44,262 nt of DNA from Leptolyngbyaceae cyanobacterium CSU_1_4 (GTDB lineage: Bacteria; Cyanobacteriota; Cyanobacteriia; Elainellales; Elainellaceae). The stretch spans positions 1 to 44,262 of the forward strand of contig JAAUPA010000009.1 in assembly GCA_012034615.1 (NCBI GenBank), given 5' to 3'. The stretch's first letter is position 1. Every line of letters begins with the position of its first letter. Under the pieces are notes generated by a model. It was not told the origin of the DNA and did not search any database. It was given only the letters and a program-made list of their open reading frames with translations. The position numbers and the translations under genes were made by a program. This document shows, piece after piece, positions 36,297 through 44,232 of the stretch.

Positions 36297-37253
36297 ATGC
36301 AACTGTTCTTCAATTTTCCTCGAAGCTCTTGGCAGTCTCAATGTCTGCGTCCTTTACTCATTGGCGTAGCGGCGCTTTTCATGCTGTCGAGTTGCTCAGT
36401 GCTTCCAAAAGACCCTAGGATCAGCCAAAGCGCCGATAATCCTAACGCTTTGCTGGGTCTGCCGAGCAGCGCGACGAGCTTTAATGCCAACGATTATCTG
36501 ATTAGCCGACCTCAATATGTCCTGTCTTACAACCGCAGTAAGGCAATTCCCAATTGGGCGAGTTGGCAACTCAATCAAACTTGGTTAGGGAGCCGTCCCC
36601 GAATTCCATTTGAGCCTGATCAGACGTTGCCGAGTAGCTGGGAAAAGGTGTCTCCTAACGACTATACGGGCAGTGGATTTGACCGAGGGCATGTGGTTCC
36701 GGCTGCCGATCGCAACAAAACGGCGGATGACAGCAGAGCCGTGTTTTTAATGACGAATATTTTTCCTCAAGCCCCCGACAATAACCAAGGACCGTGGGCA
36801 CAGCTAGAAAGCTATTGCCGGGATTTGGTGGCTCAGGGCAAGGAGCTTTATATTGTGGCAGGGGGCGCCGGAGAGGGGGGAACAGGGGAAAAAGGAACAA
36901 AGGGGACGATCGCCCAAGGTCAGGTTTCAGTGCCTGCCTTTACGTGGAAAGTTGTCGTCGTGTCCGATCGCCCGGGTTCTGGGCAGGCTGGGATTACCAA
37001 GCAAACCCGAGTCATTGCGGTCATTCTGCCGAACAAACAGGGTATTAACTCTGTCAACTGGCGCGAATACCGAACCTCGGTAAACCAGGTTGAAGAACTA
37101 ACAGGGTATGATTTGTTGTCGAATATTCCAGAGCTGATTCAAGAGGCGATCGAAGCTAAAACTGACGCGATGCCCGTTCAGCCGCCCCTTAAGATTCCTA
37201 CTAAAGCGCCCATCAAAACCCCTGTTAAGCAACCGGTTGGCAAACCGAACTAA
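36297..37253 (+). CDS. lipoprotein DNA/RNA non-specific endonuclease (NUC1 type)
   Basis: This is a 318-residue secreted nuclease of the beta-beta-alpha-metal family. A signal sequence ends in a lipobox, LFMLSSCSVLP, with Cys33 as the probable lipidation site, so it is likely anchored in a membrane. The catalytic DRGH is at residues 129-132 (GFDRGHVVPAADR), and the metal-ligand region NIFPQAPDNNQGPWAQLE follows. A Gly/Glu-rich low-complexity insertion of about 20 residues (GAGEGGTGEKGTKGT) interrupts the fold around residue 190. The C-terminus is a Lys/Pro-rich tail with repeats (KIPTKAPIKTPVKQPV). Roles in nucleic acid scavenging or DNA uptake are possible. Confidence 0.9.
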   Translation: MQLFFNFPRSSWQSQCLRPLLIGVAALFMLSSCSVLPKDPRISQSADNPNALLGLPSSATSFNANDYLISRPQYVLSYNRSKAIPNWASWQLNQTWLGSRPRIPFEPDQTLPSSWEKVSPNDYTGSGFDRGHVVPAADRNKTADDSRAVFLMTNIFPQAPDNNQGPWAQLESYCRDLVAQGKELYIVAGGAGEGGTGEKGTKGTIAQGQVSVPAFTWKVVVVSDRPGSGQAGITKQTRVIAVILPNKQGINSVNWREYRTSVNQVEELTGYDLLSNIPELIQEAIEAKTDAMPVQPPLKIPTKAPIKTPVKQPVGKPN

Positions 37254-37272
37254 AAGGGGCATCCCAGTTTTG

Positions 37273-37349
37273 CGCCCTCACCCTTGCCTCGACAGAGTTG
37301 TGCGCTCCCTATTGACAGAATCCCATGGCAGGGATGGAGGGTGAGGGCG
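37273..37349. repeat. inverted repeat between convergent nuclease and rodA genes
   Basis: CGCCCTCACCCT (37273-37284) and AGGGTGAGGGCG (37338-37349) are perfect 12-bp complements. The 53-base interval contains a further TCCCT/AGGGA stem. It fills the whole gap between two convergent genes and may act as a bidirectional terminator, or be a remnant of a dispersed GC-rich repeat. Confidence 0.6.
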
Positions 37350-37382
37350 GCTCGGAGATCTGCAAAAGTAGGATGAACTCCA

Positions 37383-38639
37383 CTAAAATCTCAAGCGATG
37401 ACGATAATTCGCCACCGATTCTACAATGCCAAGGGCAATAAAATTAGTTAGCAACGACGATCGCCCATAGCTGAGCCAGGGTAACGGAATCCCCGTCACG
37501 GGAGCCAACCCAATCGTCATGCCAATGTTAATCAAGACTTGAAAAACGATCATCGACAACACGCCGATCGCCAGCAACGAGCCAAAATTATCCTTAGCAT
37601 TCTGAGCAATAATCACCAACCTCAGACTAATCAGCCAAAAGCAAATTAGAACGGCTACACAGCCAACAAACCCTAATTCTTCGCCAATTGCTGAAAAAAT
37701 AAAATCGGTTTGTTGCTCAGGAATAAAGTTGAGTTGGGTTTGGGTGCCCTGGTTGAGCCCGCGTCCAAAAAATTGCCCTGCGCCGATGGCAATGCGCGAT
37801 TGAATGAGGTGATATCCGCCCCCTAAGGGATCTTTATCAGGATCTAGAAACAGAGAAAGGCGATCGCGCTGGTATGCCTTCAAAACATGAGACCACACGA
37901 AGTTTCCTAACCCACCCGCCACCAAGTTAACGCCAGCAAACCCGAATGCCCCATAGCGTTGCCAGGGCAAAGTAAACCAAGCAATCAGCACGACTACGGC
38001 AATCCAGATAAACCAGCCGGGCAGAAAAACACCAAACAGAATAGCAGACACAATGGGCGAGACCAACAGCAGCAACCAGCCCGGATTAGCATTAGCCCAA
38101 TACAGCATTCCTAACGTAATGGCGATAAAAACCAGGGAAGTTCCCAGGTCGGGCTGAAGCATAATAATCACCCAAGAGAAACCCGTAATGACCAAAGTTT
38201 TGATCACCATGGGAATTCTAGAAGCTCCGCGTTCCTGTAAGGCTGCGGCTAGGGTGATAATCAGCGCAATTTTGGCAAATTCTGACGGCTGAAACCCAAA
38301 ATTACCCAGATACAGCCAACTTTTCGCCCCGTTTACCTCTGTTCCTAAAAATGGAACGACCAACAGGACAAGGTTCATCACGCCATAGGTAATCCAATGC
38401 CATTGCAGCAGATTTTCGTAGCGCCACCGCGCCAACACCAAAGTCAGCATAAGGCCGATGCCGCCCCCCAAGAGCTGTTGCCACCACTCGCCCATCTCCT
38501 TGTGTAGCTCGGTGCTGCGAATGGCAATGCCGCCCAGAATAGTGAGGGCGATCGCCACGCCTAGAAGCATCCAGTCGATTTCTAGCCAAGGTTGAGTCAC
38601 AGCTTTCCAATTAAGCCGAGGGAGCGATTTACGCAGCAT
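37383..38639 (-). CDS. rodA: rod-shape peptidoglycan polymerase RodA
   Basis: This 418-residue SEDS-family glycosyltransferase polymerises lipid II into peptidoglycan during cell elongation with its class B PBP partner. About ten transmembrane helices are seen. Family segments are KSWLYLGNFGFQPSEFAKIALI, MLQPDLGTSLVFI, GRGLNQGTQTQLNFIPEQQTDFIFSAIGEELGFVG, and GLAPVTGIPLPWLSYGRSSLLTNFIALGI near the C-terminus. The spacing and the QPSEFAKI and IPLPWLSYG forms fit RodA better than FtsW. No mreBCD or PBP2 genes are nearby. It lies about 100 bases downstream of the Mrp ATPase gene on the same strand and could be read from it. Confidence 0.93.
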   Translation of the reverse strand: MLRKSLPRLNWKAVTQPWLEIDWMLLGVAIALTILGGIAIRSTELHKEMGEWWQQLLGGGIGLMLTLVLARWRYENLLQWHWITYGVMNLVLLVVPFLGTEVNGAKSWLYLGNFGFQPSEFAKIALIITLAAALQERGASRIPMVIKTLVITGFSWVIIMLQPDLGTSLVFIAITLGMLYWANANPGWLLLLVSPIVSAILFGVFLPGWFIWIAVVVLIAWFTLPWQRYGAFGFAGVNLVAGGLGNFVWSHVLKAYQRDRLSLFLDPDKDPLGGGYHLIQSRIAIGAGQFFGRGLNQGTQTQLNFIPEQQTDFIFSAIGEELGFVGCVAVLICFWLISLRLVIIAQNAKDNFGSLLAIGVLSMIVFQVLINIGMTIGLAPVTGIPLPWLSYGRSSLLTNFIALGIVESVANYRHRLRF

Positions 38640-38739
38640 AAGAGAAGATTAAAAAGGGCAAAATGACGGAAACGGAAGGAGTCGTCTAAATATTTAATCA
38701 ATTAAGATTTAGCCAATGAAGAATTAACCCCTCAAGAAT

Positions 38740-39810
38740 CTAGGAAAGAGCCGCGATCGAGACCTTTGCCGCAATTTGCTCAGCGATCGCCACTAAAGCT
38801 TTAGCCGAAGCTGAATGAGGAGCATCCACCACAATGGGAATGCCGCGATCGCCGCCTTGCCGCAGTGCCATTTCTAAAGGAATGCAGCCTAATAAAGGCA
38901 ACCCTAGCTCCTGAGAGGTTTTCTCGCCCCCCCCCGAACCAAAAATATCGTACTGGCGATCGGGCAGGTCAGGCGGGATGAAATAGCTCATGTTTTCAAC
39001 AATTCCTAAAATAGGCACCTGTAACTGTTGAAACATTCGCAGACCTCGACGAGCATCCATCAGAGCCACCGTTTGAGGTGTAGTGACAATCACCGCTCCC
39101 GCCATCGGAACTGCCTGCGCCAAAGTCAACTGGGCATCGCCCGTCCCCGGAGGCATGTCTACAATTAAATAGTCCAAATCGCCCCACTGCACCTGATAGA
39201 GAAATTGGCGAATAATGCCATTGAGCATCGGTCCGCGCCACATGACAGGCTGGTCAGGGTCAATTAAAAAGCCCATCGACACCAGCTTAACTCCATGATT
39301 AAACGCAGGCTCCAAAACATCACCCTGTCCGCCAGATTGAACGATGACTTTAGCACTAGTTAAGCCCATCATGGTGGGCGCATTAGGTCCATAAATATCG
39401 GCATCAATCAGCCCCACCTTTGCACCCGCTTGAGCCAAAGCAACGGCAACATTAACCGCAACCGTACTTTTGCCCACGCCCCCTTTGCCACTGGTAATAG
39501 CCAGAATATTTCTAACCCCATCAATGCCAGTGCGATCGGGCAAAGCCTTCTGCTGCGGCGTTTCAGAAGTTACCTCCACCTCAATTTTTTCTACCCCCGG
39601 AAGCGTCCTAACAGCGCGTTCGCAATCTTCCACAATAAACTGACGCAACGGACAAGCAGGAGTCGTCAAAACCAGAGTAAAACTAACGTTTCCCCCCTCA
39701 ACTTTGACATTGCGAATCATGTTCAGTTCTACTAAACTCTTGCGAAGCTCAGGATCTTCTACAGGACGCAAAACTTCTAAAATGGCACTAGGGCTGAGCA
39801 TTTCAATCAT
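38740..39810 (-). CDS. Mrp/ApbC family iron-sulfur carrier ATPase
   Basis: This is a 356-residue P-loop ATPase that carries or transfers Fe-S clusters to apoproteins. The N-terminal MIP18/DUF59 domain (ILEVLRPVEDPELRKSLVELNMIRNV) covers about 80 residues. The deviant Walker A ITSGKGGVGKSTVAVNVA is near residue 105, DADIYGPNAPTMMG follows, and YLIVDMPPGTGDAQLTL is the Walker B region. The typical C-terminal CxxC of Mrp is not obvious (VENMSYFIPPDLPDRQYDIFG lacks it), as in many cyanobacterial homologues. A GTG at 39834 opens the frame, but GGGAGGAGAGAACT immediately precedes the ATG at 39810, which I therefore chose. Confidence 0.92.
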   Translation of the reverse strand: MIEMLSPSAILEVLRPVEDPELRKSLVELNMIRNVKVEGGNVSFTLVLTTPACPLRQFIVEDCERAVRTLPGVEKIEVEVTSETPQQKALPDRTGIDGVRNILAITSGKGGVGKSTVAVNVAVALAQAGAKVGLIDADIYGPNAPTMMGLTSAKVIVQSGGQGDVLEPAFNHGVKLVSMGFLIDPDQPVMWRGPMLNGIIRQFLYQVQWGDLDYLIVDMPPGTGDAQLTLAQAVPMAGAVIVTTPQTVALMDARRGLRMFQQLQVPILGIVENMSYFIPPDLPDRQYDIFGSGGGEKTSQELGLPLLGCIPLEMALRQGGDRGIPIVVDAPHSASAKALVAIAEQIAAKVSIAALS

Positions 39811-39875
39811 AGTTCTCTCCTCCCTGGCAGACACAAACAGGGCAAGCTCGTAGTTTTTAACACTTCATTCTACCG

Positions 39876-40469
39876 CTACGCTAGAGCATTGCTGGCTAAT
39901 AAATGTCCAAAGCTCAGCATTAAAACAAACCCTAGCAAGTCCGGACTAGCAGGGCGAATAAATTTAGAGCGATGCCCTGGGGGCAACACTCTTTCCTGCT
40001 CTACTGCATGAGCCAAGTCCTGCGCCACCCTAGCAGCATAAGGACGAATGACCGACCAGACCAGGGGTGATAGCCAGCCCTTCAGAGTCACTGAGTAGGA
40101 GACCTGGGTGCCACAAAGCGTCGATTCTATTCGGTAGGTGACTCGCTCCTCCAGCCCGGGAATCGCTAAAATCCTGACGCTCAGGAGCTCTCCAGGTTGT
40201 ACCCGCTCCACAAAAATATGCATAGAGATGGGAAACAATCGTCCGACCGCCTGATAAATTAGCCCTGGCTTAGGAATTAACCCATAGGGCACGTTGGTCT
40301 TAGTGAGCAGGGGATGCCAGGATACATCCGCCAAATCTACGACTTTCCGCCACAGGTCTTCCACAGAAGCAGAACTTAAAACTTCGTAAGTTTCTACCAA
40401 AGGATGAAACCGACTTGTCTTCCGACGAATCATATCTCGATGAACGAATCTAGACCAAAAGTCCAGCAT
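39876..40469 (-). CDS. SRPBCC superfamily protein
   Basis: About 197 residues from the ATG at 40469, which has GGAG about 9 bases upstream; a TTG lies six codons earlier. The pattern SRFHPLVETYEVLSSASVEDLWRKVVDLADVSWHPLLTKT is that of a START/polyketide-cyclase-like helix-grip fold. VRILAIPGLEERVTYRIEST and a SYSVTLKGWLSPLV strand pair follow. Such proteins bind hydrophobic ligands. A C-terminal helix (DLLGFVLMLSFGHLLASNAL) could be membrane-associated. The ligand is unknown. It lies about 65 bases upstream of the Mrp gene, same strand, so co-transcription is likely. Confidence 0.8.
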   Translation of the reverse strand: MLDFWSRFVHRDMIRRKTSRFHPLVETYEVLSSASVEDLWRKVVDLADVSWHPLLTKTNVPYGLIPKPGLIYQAVGRLFPISMHIFVERVQPGELLSVRILAIPGLEERVTYRIESTLCGTQVSYSVTLKGWLSPLVWSVIRPYAARVAQDLAHAVEQERVLPPGHRSKFIRPASPDLLGFVLMLSFGHLLASNALA

Positions 40470-40944
40470 CGCAATTTTCTCCAGCAAGTATCACAACAGG
40501 CAAACTCGTAGATAAACATCAGCAGCCGACTTCTTGGTGCAGCTTTTTTAGATGGCAGTTCTATCTCACCCCTTCTCGGATCTTACATCGTTGTCAGAAT
40601 AGATGACTAAGCCGAACAGTCCAAAGCCTCTGATACCGCTGAAGCCTCTGATGCCGCTGAAGACAACTTGAGGGAGCCACTCTCAGCAATTTTCTAGAGC
40701 CTCTCAGCTTTTCTAAATGCTCTTTTTTTTCTTAAGTCAGGCGACGCTGATACACTAATATTTATTCTGCTTTTTGGTTCTTCCCTTTGCCCTATCTTTT
40801 CAACTCCGTTGATATGAACTCTTGATACGAACTAACGAGAAGGCTCACCAGTTTAAGGCGATCGATTGAAAGCAATAATTTTTCAGCCTGGACGCACCAT
40901 ACATAGACCTGGCTTTTACCCTTTCTAGAGAACACTCTTCAGTT
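40470..40944. other. long spacer before the radical SAM gene
   Basis: This region of 475 bases separates divergent genes. It holds an 18-bp tandem repeat (40626-40661) inside a possible 22-codon ORF (40603-40671) without a binding site. A T8 tract lies near 40725-40732, after an AGAGC/GCTCT arm pair that could be a weak terminator. A degenerate HIP1 site is near 40858. No promoter is convincing. Confidence 0.4.
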
Positions 40945-41958
40945 ATGCCCCCACTTGTTGCTAACTATTACCTAACTTACCGATGCAATGCTCGTTGTCA
41001 TTTCTGTGATATCTGGGCGCTTGATCCTAAAAAAGAGGCTAGCTTTGAAACTATTGTGCATAACATGCATGACTTAAAGCGCTTGGGCGTGAAGTATATT
41101 GACTTCACGGGGGGTGAGCCGCTACTGCGGGCAGATGCCGATAGAATCTACGCAAAAGCGAAGGAAATGGGCTTCTACACCAGTATGACGACCAACACGA
41201 TTCTGTATCCGAAGCGGGCAAAAGAATTTCAGGGATTAATTGATTTCCTGAACTTCTCTTTAGACGGAGCAGATGCGGAAACCCATGACCAGTCCCGTGG
41301 CACTAAAATTTTCGAGACCCTAGTTGAGTCTGTAAAGTTGGCGCTCTCGCTAGGCGAATATCCGGTTCTGAATCATACGGTGACGGCTCAGAACTATGAA
41401 CGATTGGGTGAAATTGCCAAGTTTGCCAATGATTTGGGGGTGCGGGTGTGGCTAAATCCAGCGTTTACGGCATATAGCAATTACAACAATAAAAAGAACC
41501 CGACCCCTGAAATTGCGGCGGCGATCGAGACGGCAGCGAAGAGATATCGTAATCTTGGCTACAATAAGGCGGCGCTAGCGTTTATTGAGGCGGGGGGCAA
41601 CGATACGCAAAATCCTCGCTGCAAGGCGGTGGATGCGGTGATTGCGATTTCGCCTAACGATGAGTTGCTGTTGCCTTGCTACCACTTTGCTCAGACCGGT
41701 CTTGCTATTGAGGGAAATCTGTATGAGATGTACCGCAAGTCGGAAGTTGTAGAAGAATATCGCCGATCGCAAGGCACATTGGCGGTGTGTGAAGGCTGTA
41801 CGGTTTGGTGTTACCTTATCCCCAGTTTCTTCAAGGGTTTGGATAAATACTGGTTCCTTAATCAAATGACTTATGCCGGAGAATTCTTGGCGCGAAAACG
41901 ATTCTTACAACGAGCCAGCGCCCCTCGAGCCAGCGCTGATCAACTCACTCCTGTCTGA
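40945..41958 (+). CDS. radical SAM protein with C-terminal SPASM/twitch-like cysteines
   Basis: This 337-residue radical S-adenosylmethionine enzyme has the 4Fe-4S motif Cys14-x3-Cys18-x2-Cys21 in YLTYRCNARCHFCDIW. The SAM-binding GGEP is in DFTGGEPLLR near residue 56. FLNFSLDGADAETHDQSRG follows. The C-terminal part has Cys in NPRCKAVDAV and LLPCYHF, plus CEGCTVWC, which suits an auxiliary Fe-S cluster as in SPASM or twitch proteins. Substrate is unknown, and no precursor peptide gene was recognised beside it. Its 3-prime end overlaps the glucolipid synthase by 86 bases in another frame, implying co-transcription. The last 15 or so residues (RASAPRASADQLTPV) look unconserved and lie within that overlap. 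Confidence 0.9.
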   Translation: MPPLVANYYLTYRCNARCHFCDIWALDPKKEASFETIVHNMHDLKRLGVKYIDFTGGEPLLRADADRIYAKAKEMGFYTSMTTNTILYPKRAKEFQGLIDFLNFSLDGADAETHDQSRGTKIFETLVESVKLALSLGEYPVLNHTVTAQNYERLGEIAKFANDLGVRVWLNPAFTAYSNYNNKKNPTPEIAAAIETAAKRYRNLGYNKAALAFIEAGGNDTQNPRCKAVDAVIAISPNDELLLPCYHFAQTGLAIEGNLYEMYRKSEVVEEYRRSQGTLAVCEGCTVWCYLIPSFFKGLDKYWFLNQMTYAGEFLARKRFLQRASAPRASADQLTPV

Positions 41959-43321
41959 TTTAGTTTCTGATTTGGTAGAAGAAAACCCTTTTGAACGAGG
42001 TTTGGAGGGGCGCAGACGGAAAGCGGCGATCGCCCTCACTGCCATCTGGAGCAGCACCATTGCCCTCCATTTGTTGTCTTGGGGCTCTTGGCTGGTCTTA
42101 GGGCTAACTGCGGTGATGGGTGTTCATGCAGTGCGGGTCTTATTTGCCCGCCCCATTCCTGTGCCCGAACCCATGGTGCGCCAACATCCCGAAGATTATC
42201 CCTATGTTTCGATATTGGTGGCGGCAAAGAATGAGGAAGCCGTCATTGGTTCCTTGGTGGAAGACCTGTGTAACTTAGACTATCCCTCCGAACGCTACGA
42301 TCTTTGGGTCGTGGATGACAACAGCAGCGATCGCACTCCTTTGGTGCTAGAGCGCCTTGCCGCAGAACATCCTCAGCTCAACATCATTCGCCGTTCTATC
42401 AATGCCATGGGCGGCAAATCTGGGGCGTTGAATCAGGTTTGGTCAGTGGCAAAGGGCGATATTATTGCCGTTTTTGATGCCGATGCTCAGGTTCCCAAGG
42501 ATTTGCTGCGGCGGGTATTGCCCTTATTTGAGCGAGAGCAAGTGGGCGCGGTGCAGGTCCGCAAGGCGATCGCCAACGCACCCACGAATCTCTGGACGCG
42601 CGGGCAAGAAACAGAAATGGCGATCGACAGCTACTTTCAACAGCAGCGAATTGCCTTAGGCGGCATTGGGGAACTGCGGGGCAACGGCCAATTTGTCCGC
42701 CGCTCGGCATTAGCAGGCTTTGGCGGCTGGAACGAGCAAACTATTACCGATGATCTAGATCTCACCCTGCGGCTACATTTAGATCAATGGGATATTGATT
42801 TCTTGTTGCTACCAGCAGTGGGCGAAGAAGGCGTTACCCGCGCAGTTGGGCTATGGCACCAGCGCAGCCGATGGGCAGAGGGCGGCTATCAACGCTACTT
42901 AGACTATTGGCAATTAATTGCCCGAAATCGCATGGGTCGGCGCAAAACCGTCGATTTGTGCATGTTTTTGATGAGCCAGTACATGTTGCCAACCGCAGCC
43001 GTGCCAGACTTGATGATGGCGATCGCGCGCAGCAGTTCGCCCGTGCTGCTTCCGGTCACCAGTCTCATGATCATGCTGTCATTTATTGGCATGTTCACGG
43101 GGCTGCGGCGAATTGAAGCGGGGATGCAAGACACCCTGCCTAGACGAAGTGCTAGGGCGATCGCGGCAACGCTTTGGCAAACCCTAATGGGGCAAATTTA
43201 TATGCTCCATTGGATTCCCATTATGGCAAGTACCACTGCCCGGATGGCAATTCGTCCCAAAACATTAAAGTGGGTGAAGACAGTTCATCACGGTGTAGAA
43301 GAAGAACTTGGGTTTGAATAA
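41873..43321 (+). CDS. beta-monoglucosyldiacylglycerol synthase (GT2)
   Basis: This 482-residue membrane glycosyltransferase closely resembles the cyanobacterial enzyme (Synechocystis sll1377, about 479 residues). That enzyme transfers glucose from UDP-glucose to diacylglycerol, the first step of galactolipid synthesis in cyanobacteria. GT2 motifs are Asp148-Asp149 (WVVDDNSSDR), Asp202-x-Asp204 (VFDADAQVP), catalytic Asp293-Asp294 (TDDLDLTLRL) and QxxRW at 330-334. Two N-terminal and about three C-terminal helices flank the domain. The N-terminus MPENSWRENDSYNEPAPLEPALINSLLSDL looks family-like, so I keep the start at 41873 despite the overlap with the radical SAM gene. The epimerase that converts glucose to galactose is not in the window. 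Confidence 0.85.
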   Translation: MPENSWRENDSYNEPAPLEPALINSLLSDLVSDLVEENPFERGLEGRRRKAAIALTAIWSSTIALHLLSWGSWLVLGLTAVMGVHAVRVLFARPIPVPEPMVRQHPEDYPYVSILVAAKNEEAVIGSLVEDLCNLDYPSERYDLWVVDDNSSDRTPLVLERLAAEHPQLNIIRRSINAMGGKSGALNQVWSVAKGDIIAVFDADAQVPKDLLRRVLPLFEREQVGAVQVRKAIANAPTNLWTRGQETEMAIDSYFQQQRIALGGIGELRGNGQFVRRSALAGFGGWNEQTITDDLDLTLRLHLDQWDIDFLLLPAVGEEGVTRAVGLWHQRSRWAEGGYQRYLDYWQLIARNRMGRRKTVDLCMFLMSQYMLPTAAVPDLMMAIARSSSPVLLPVTSLMIMLSFIGMFTGLRRIEAGMQDTLPRRSARAIAATLWQTLMGQIYMLHWIPIMASTTARMAIRPKTLKWVKTVHHGVEEELGFE

Positions 43322-43450
43322 GACCAACCCTACTTGATGGGCATCAAAATCACCCGCCTAGAATCCTGATATCTACGGTTAACTCTTGAGCAAACGTTGA
43401 ACTAAGCTGGCTGGAATGCCATCTTCAACCCCCTTAGGAGCCCCTTTGTG

Positions 43451-43753
43451 ATGACCACCAGCTTGCCGCCATTACGGACTAATGATCAAGGGCTAATCCC
43501 CATTGTGATGCAGAAAGTGACCGATCGCTGTCATGTGATCTTGCCCGGATCTGCCAAGCCCACGAGTGCCATTACCTTTGACGATAATTTTTACATCTTC
43601 GTCAAGTTTTTCTCCTCCGATGCCATCGCTCGCCAAAAAGCAGACCTGATGGTCAGTCGGGGCAATCAAGTCGTTCTGACCAGAGTGCCTAAAGGGCTGG
43701 TTTTGTGGGCGCTCGAAGCCGACGCTGAACTTGTCAAGCGCGAAAGGATTTGA
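43451..43753 (+). CDS. small conserved hypothetical protein
   Basis: 100 residues. GTG at 43448 and ATG at 43451 both follow AGGAG; I use the ATG. The sequence contains GLIPIVMQKVTDRCHVILPGSAKPTSAITFDDNFYIFVKFF, then a helix (SSDAIARQKADLMVSRGNQVVLTRV) and PKGLVLWALEADAELVKRE. It looks like a compact alpha/beta protein with no membrane segment. I recognise the style from cyanobacterial hypotheticals but cannot name a family. The next gene follows within about 35 bases or overlaps, so they are probably co-transcribed. Confidence 0.7.
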   Translation: MTTSLPPLRTNDQGLIPIVMQKVTDRCHVILPGSAKPTSAITFDDNFYIFVKFFSSDAIARQKADLMVSRGNQVVLTRVPKGLVLWALEADAELVKRERI

Positions 43754-43788
43754 TAAACCTTAAAGGAATCCACTCAGCTAAAGACACT

Positions 43789-44049
43789 GTGAGCAAACGC
43801 CTACCCGAAACTATTGCCTATATTCGGATTACGCGCCAGTCTTGGCAACAAGGCAAAATTGAGGGCGATGTGCAGGTCAGTGATTATGAATGGGAGTTTA
43901 AGTGGGAGTTTCGCAAAGGAGAACTATTGGTGGAACCTTCGCGCGGGCGGGCGCTCATTAAAGAACCCTTGAGCCGTTTTTTAGAGCGATGCGATTACCA
44001 GCTTGAACCCGGCGGCGATTATTGCTTTACGATTCGAGCCGAAATTTAG
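43789..44049 (+). CDS. DUF3146 family protein
   Basis: 86 residues from the GTG at 43789. The frame is open from a TTG at 43750 that overlaps the preceding stop. The core RLPETIAYIRITRQSWQQGKIEGDVQVSDYEWEFKWEFRKGELLVEPSRGRALIKEPLSRFL is what I recall as the cyanobacterial DUF3146 domain, a small beta-rich protein of about this length. No function is known to me. Neither start has a well-spaced binding site: AAAGGA lies too close to 43750, and another is over 20 bases from 43789. The gene may be translated by coupling to its neighbour. Confidence 0.7.
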   Translation: MSKRLPETIAYIRITRQSWQQGKIEGDVQVSDYEWEFKWEFRKGELLVEPSRGRALIKEPLSRFLERCDYQLEPGGDYCFTIRAEI

Positions 44050-44093
44050 CGAGCCCTAGATTAAAACCCAAAATTTAGGCGGTAAAAGTTGGC

Positions 44094-44232
44094 GTTGCTG
44101 AATCACGGATGAATTTGCCCCCTAAATCCCCCATTCTGGGGGACTTCCAAACCTCAAAGTCCCCAGAATGGGGAACTTAGGGGGGCGATCAGAGCAACAG
44201 CATCTCAAGAATTCATACTTCCATTCAGCAAC
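44094..44232. mobile_element. MITE-like palindromic element
   Basis: Terminal inverted repeats GTTGCTGAAT (44094-44103) and ATTCAGCAAC (44223-44232) are exact complements. Inside is a second inverted repeat, 44117-44146 against 44157-44186, rich in CCCCCTAAAT and CCCCATTCTGGGG, with few mismatches and a 10-base loop. The element is about 139 bases with no ORF. The GC-rich core is a motif I associate with repeats scattered in cyanobacterial genomes. No clear target-site duplication is seen. Confidence 0.7.
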
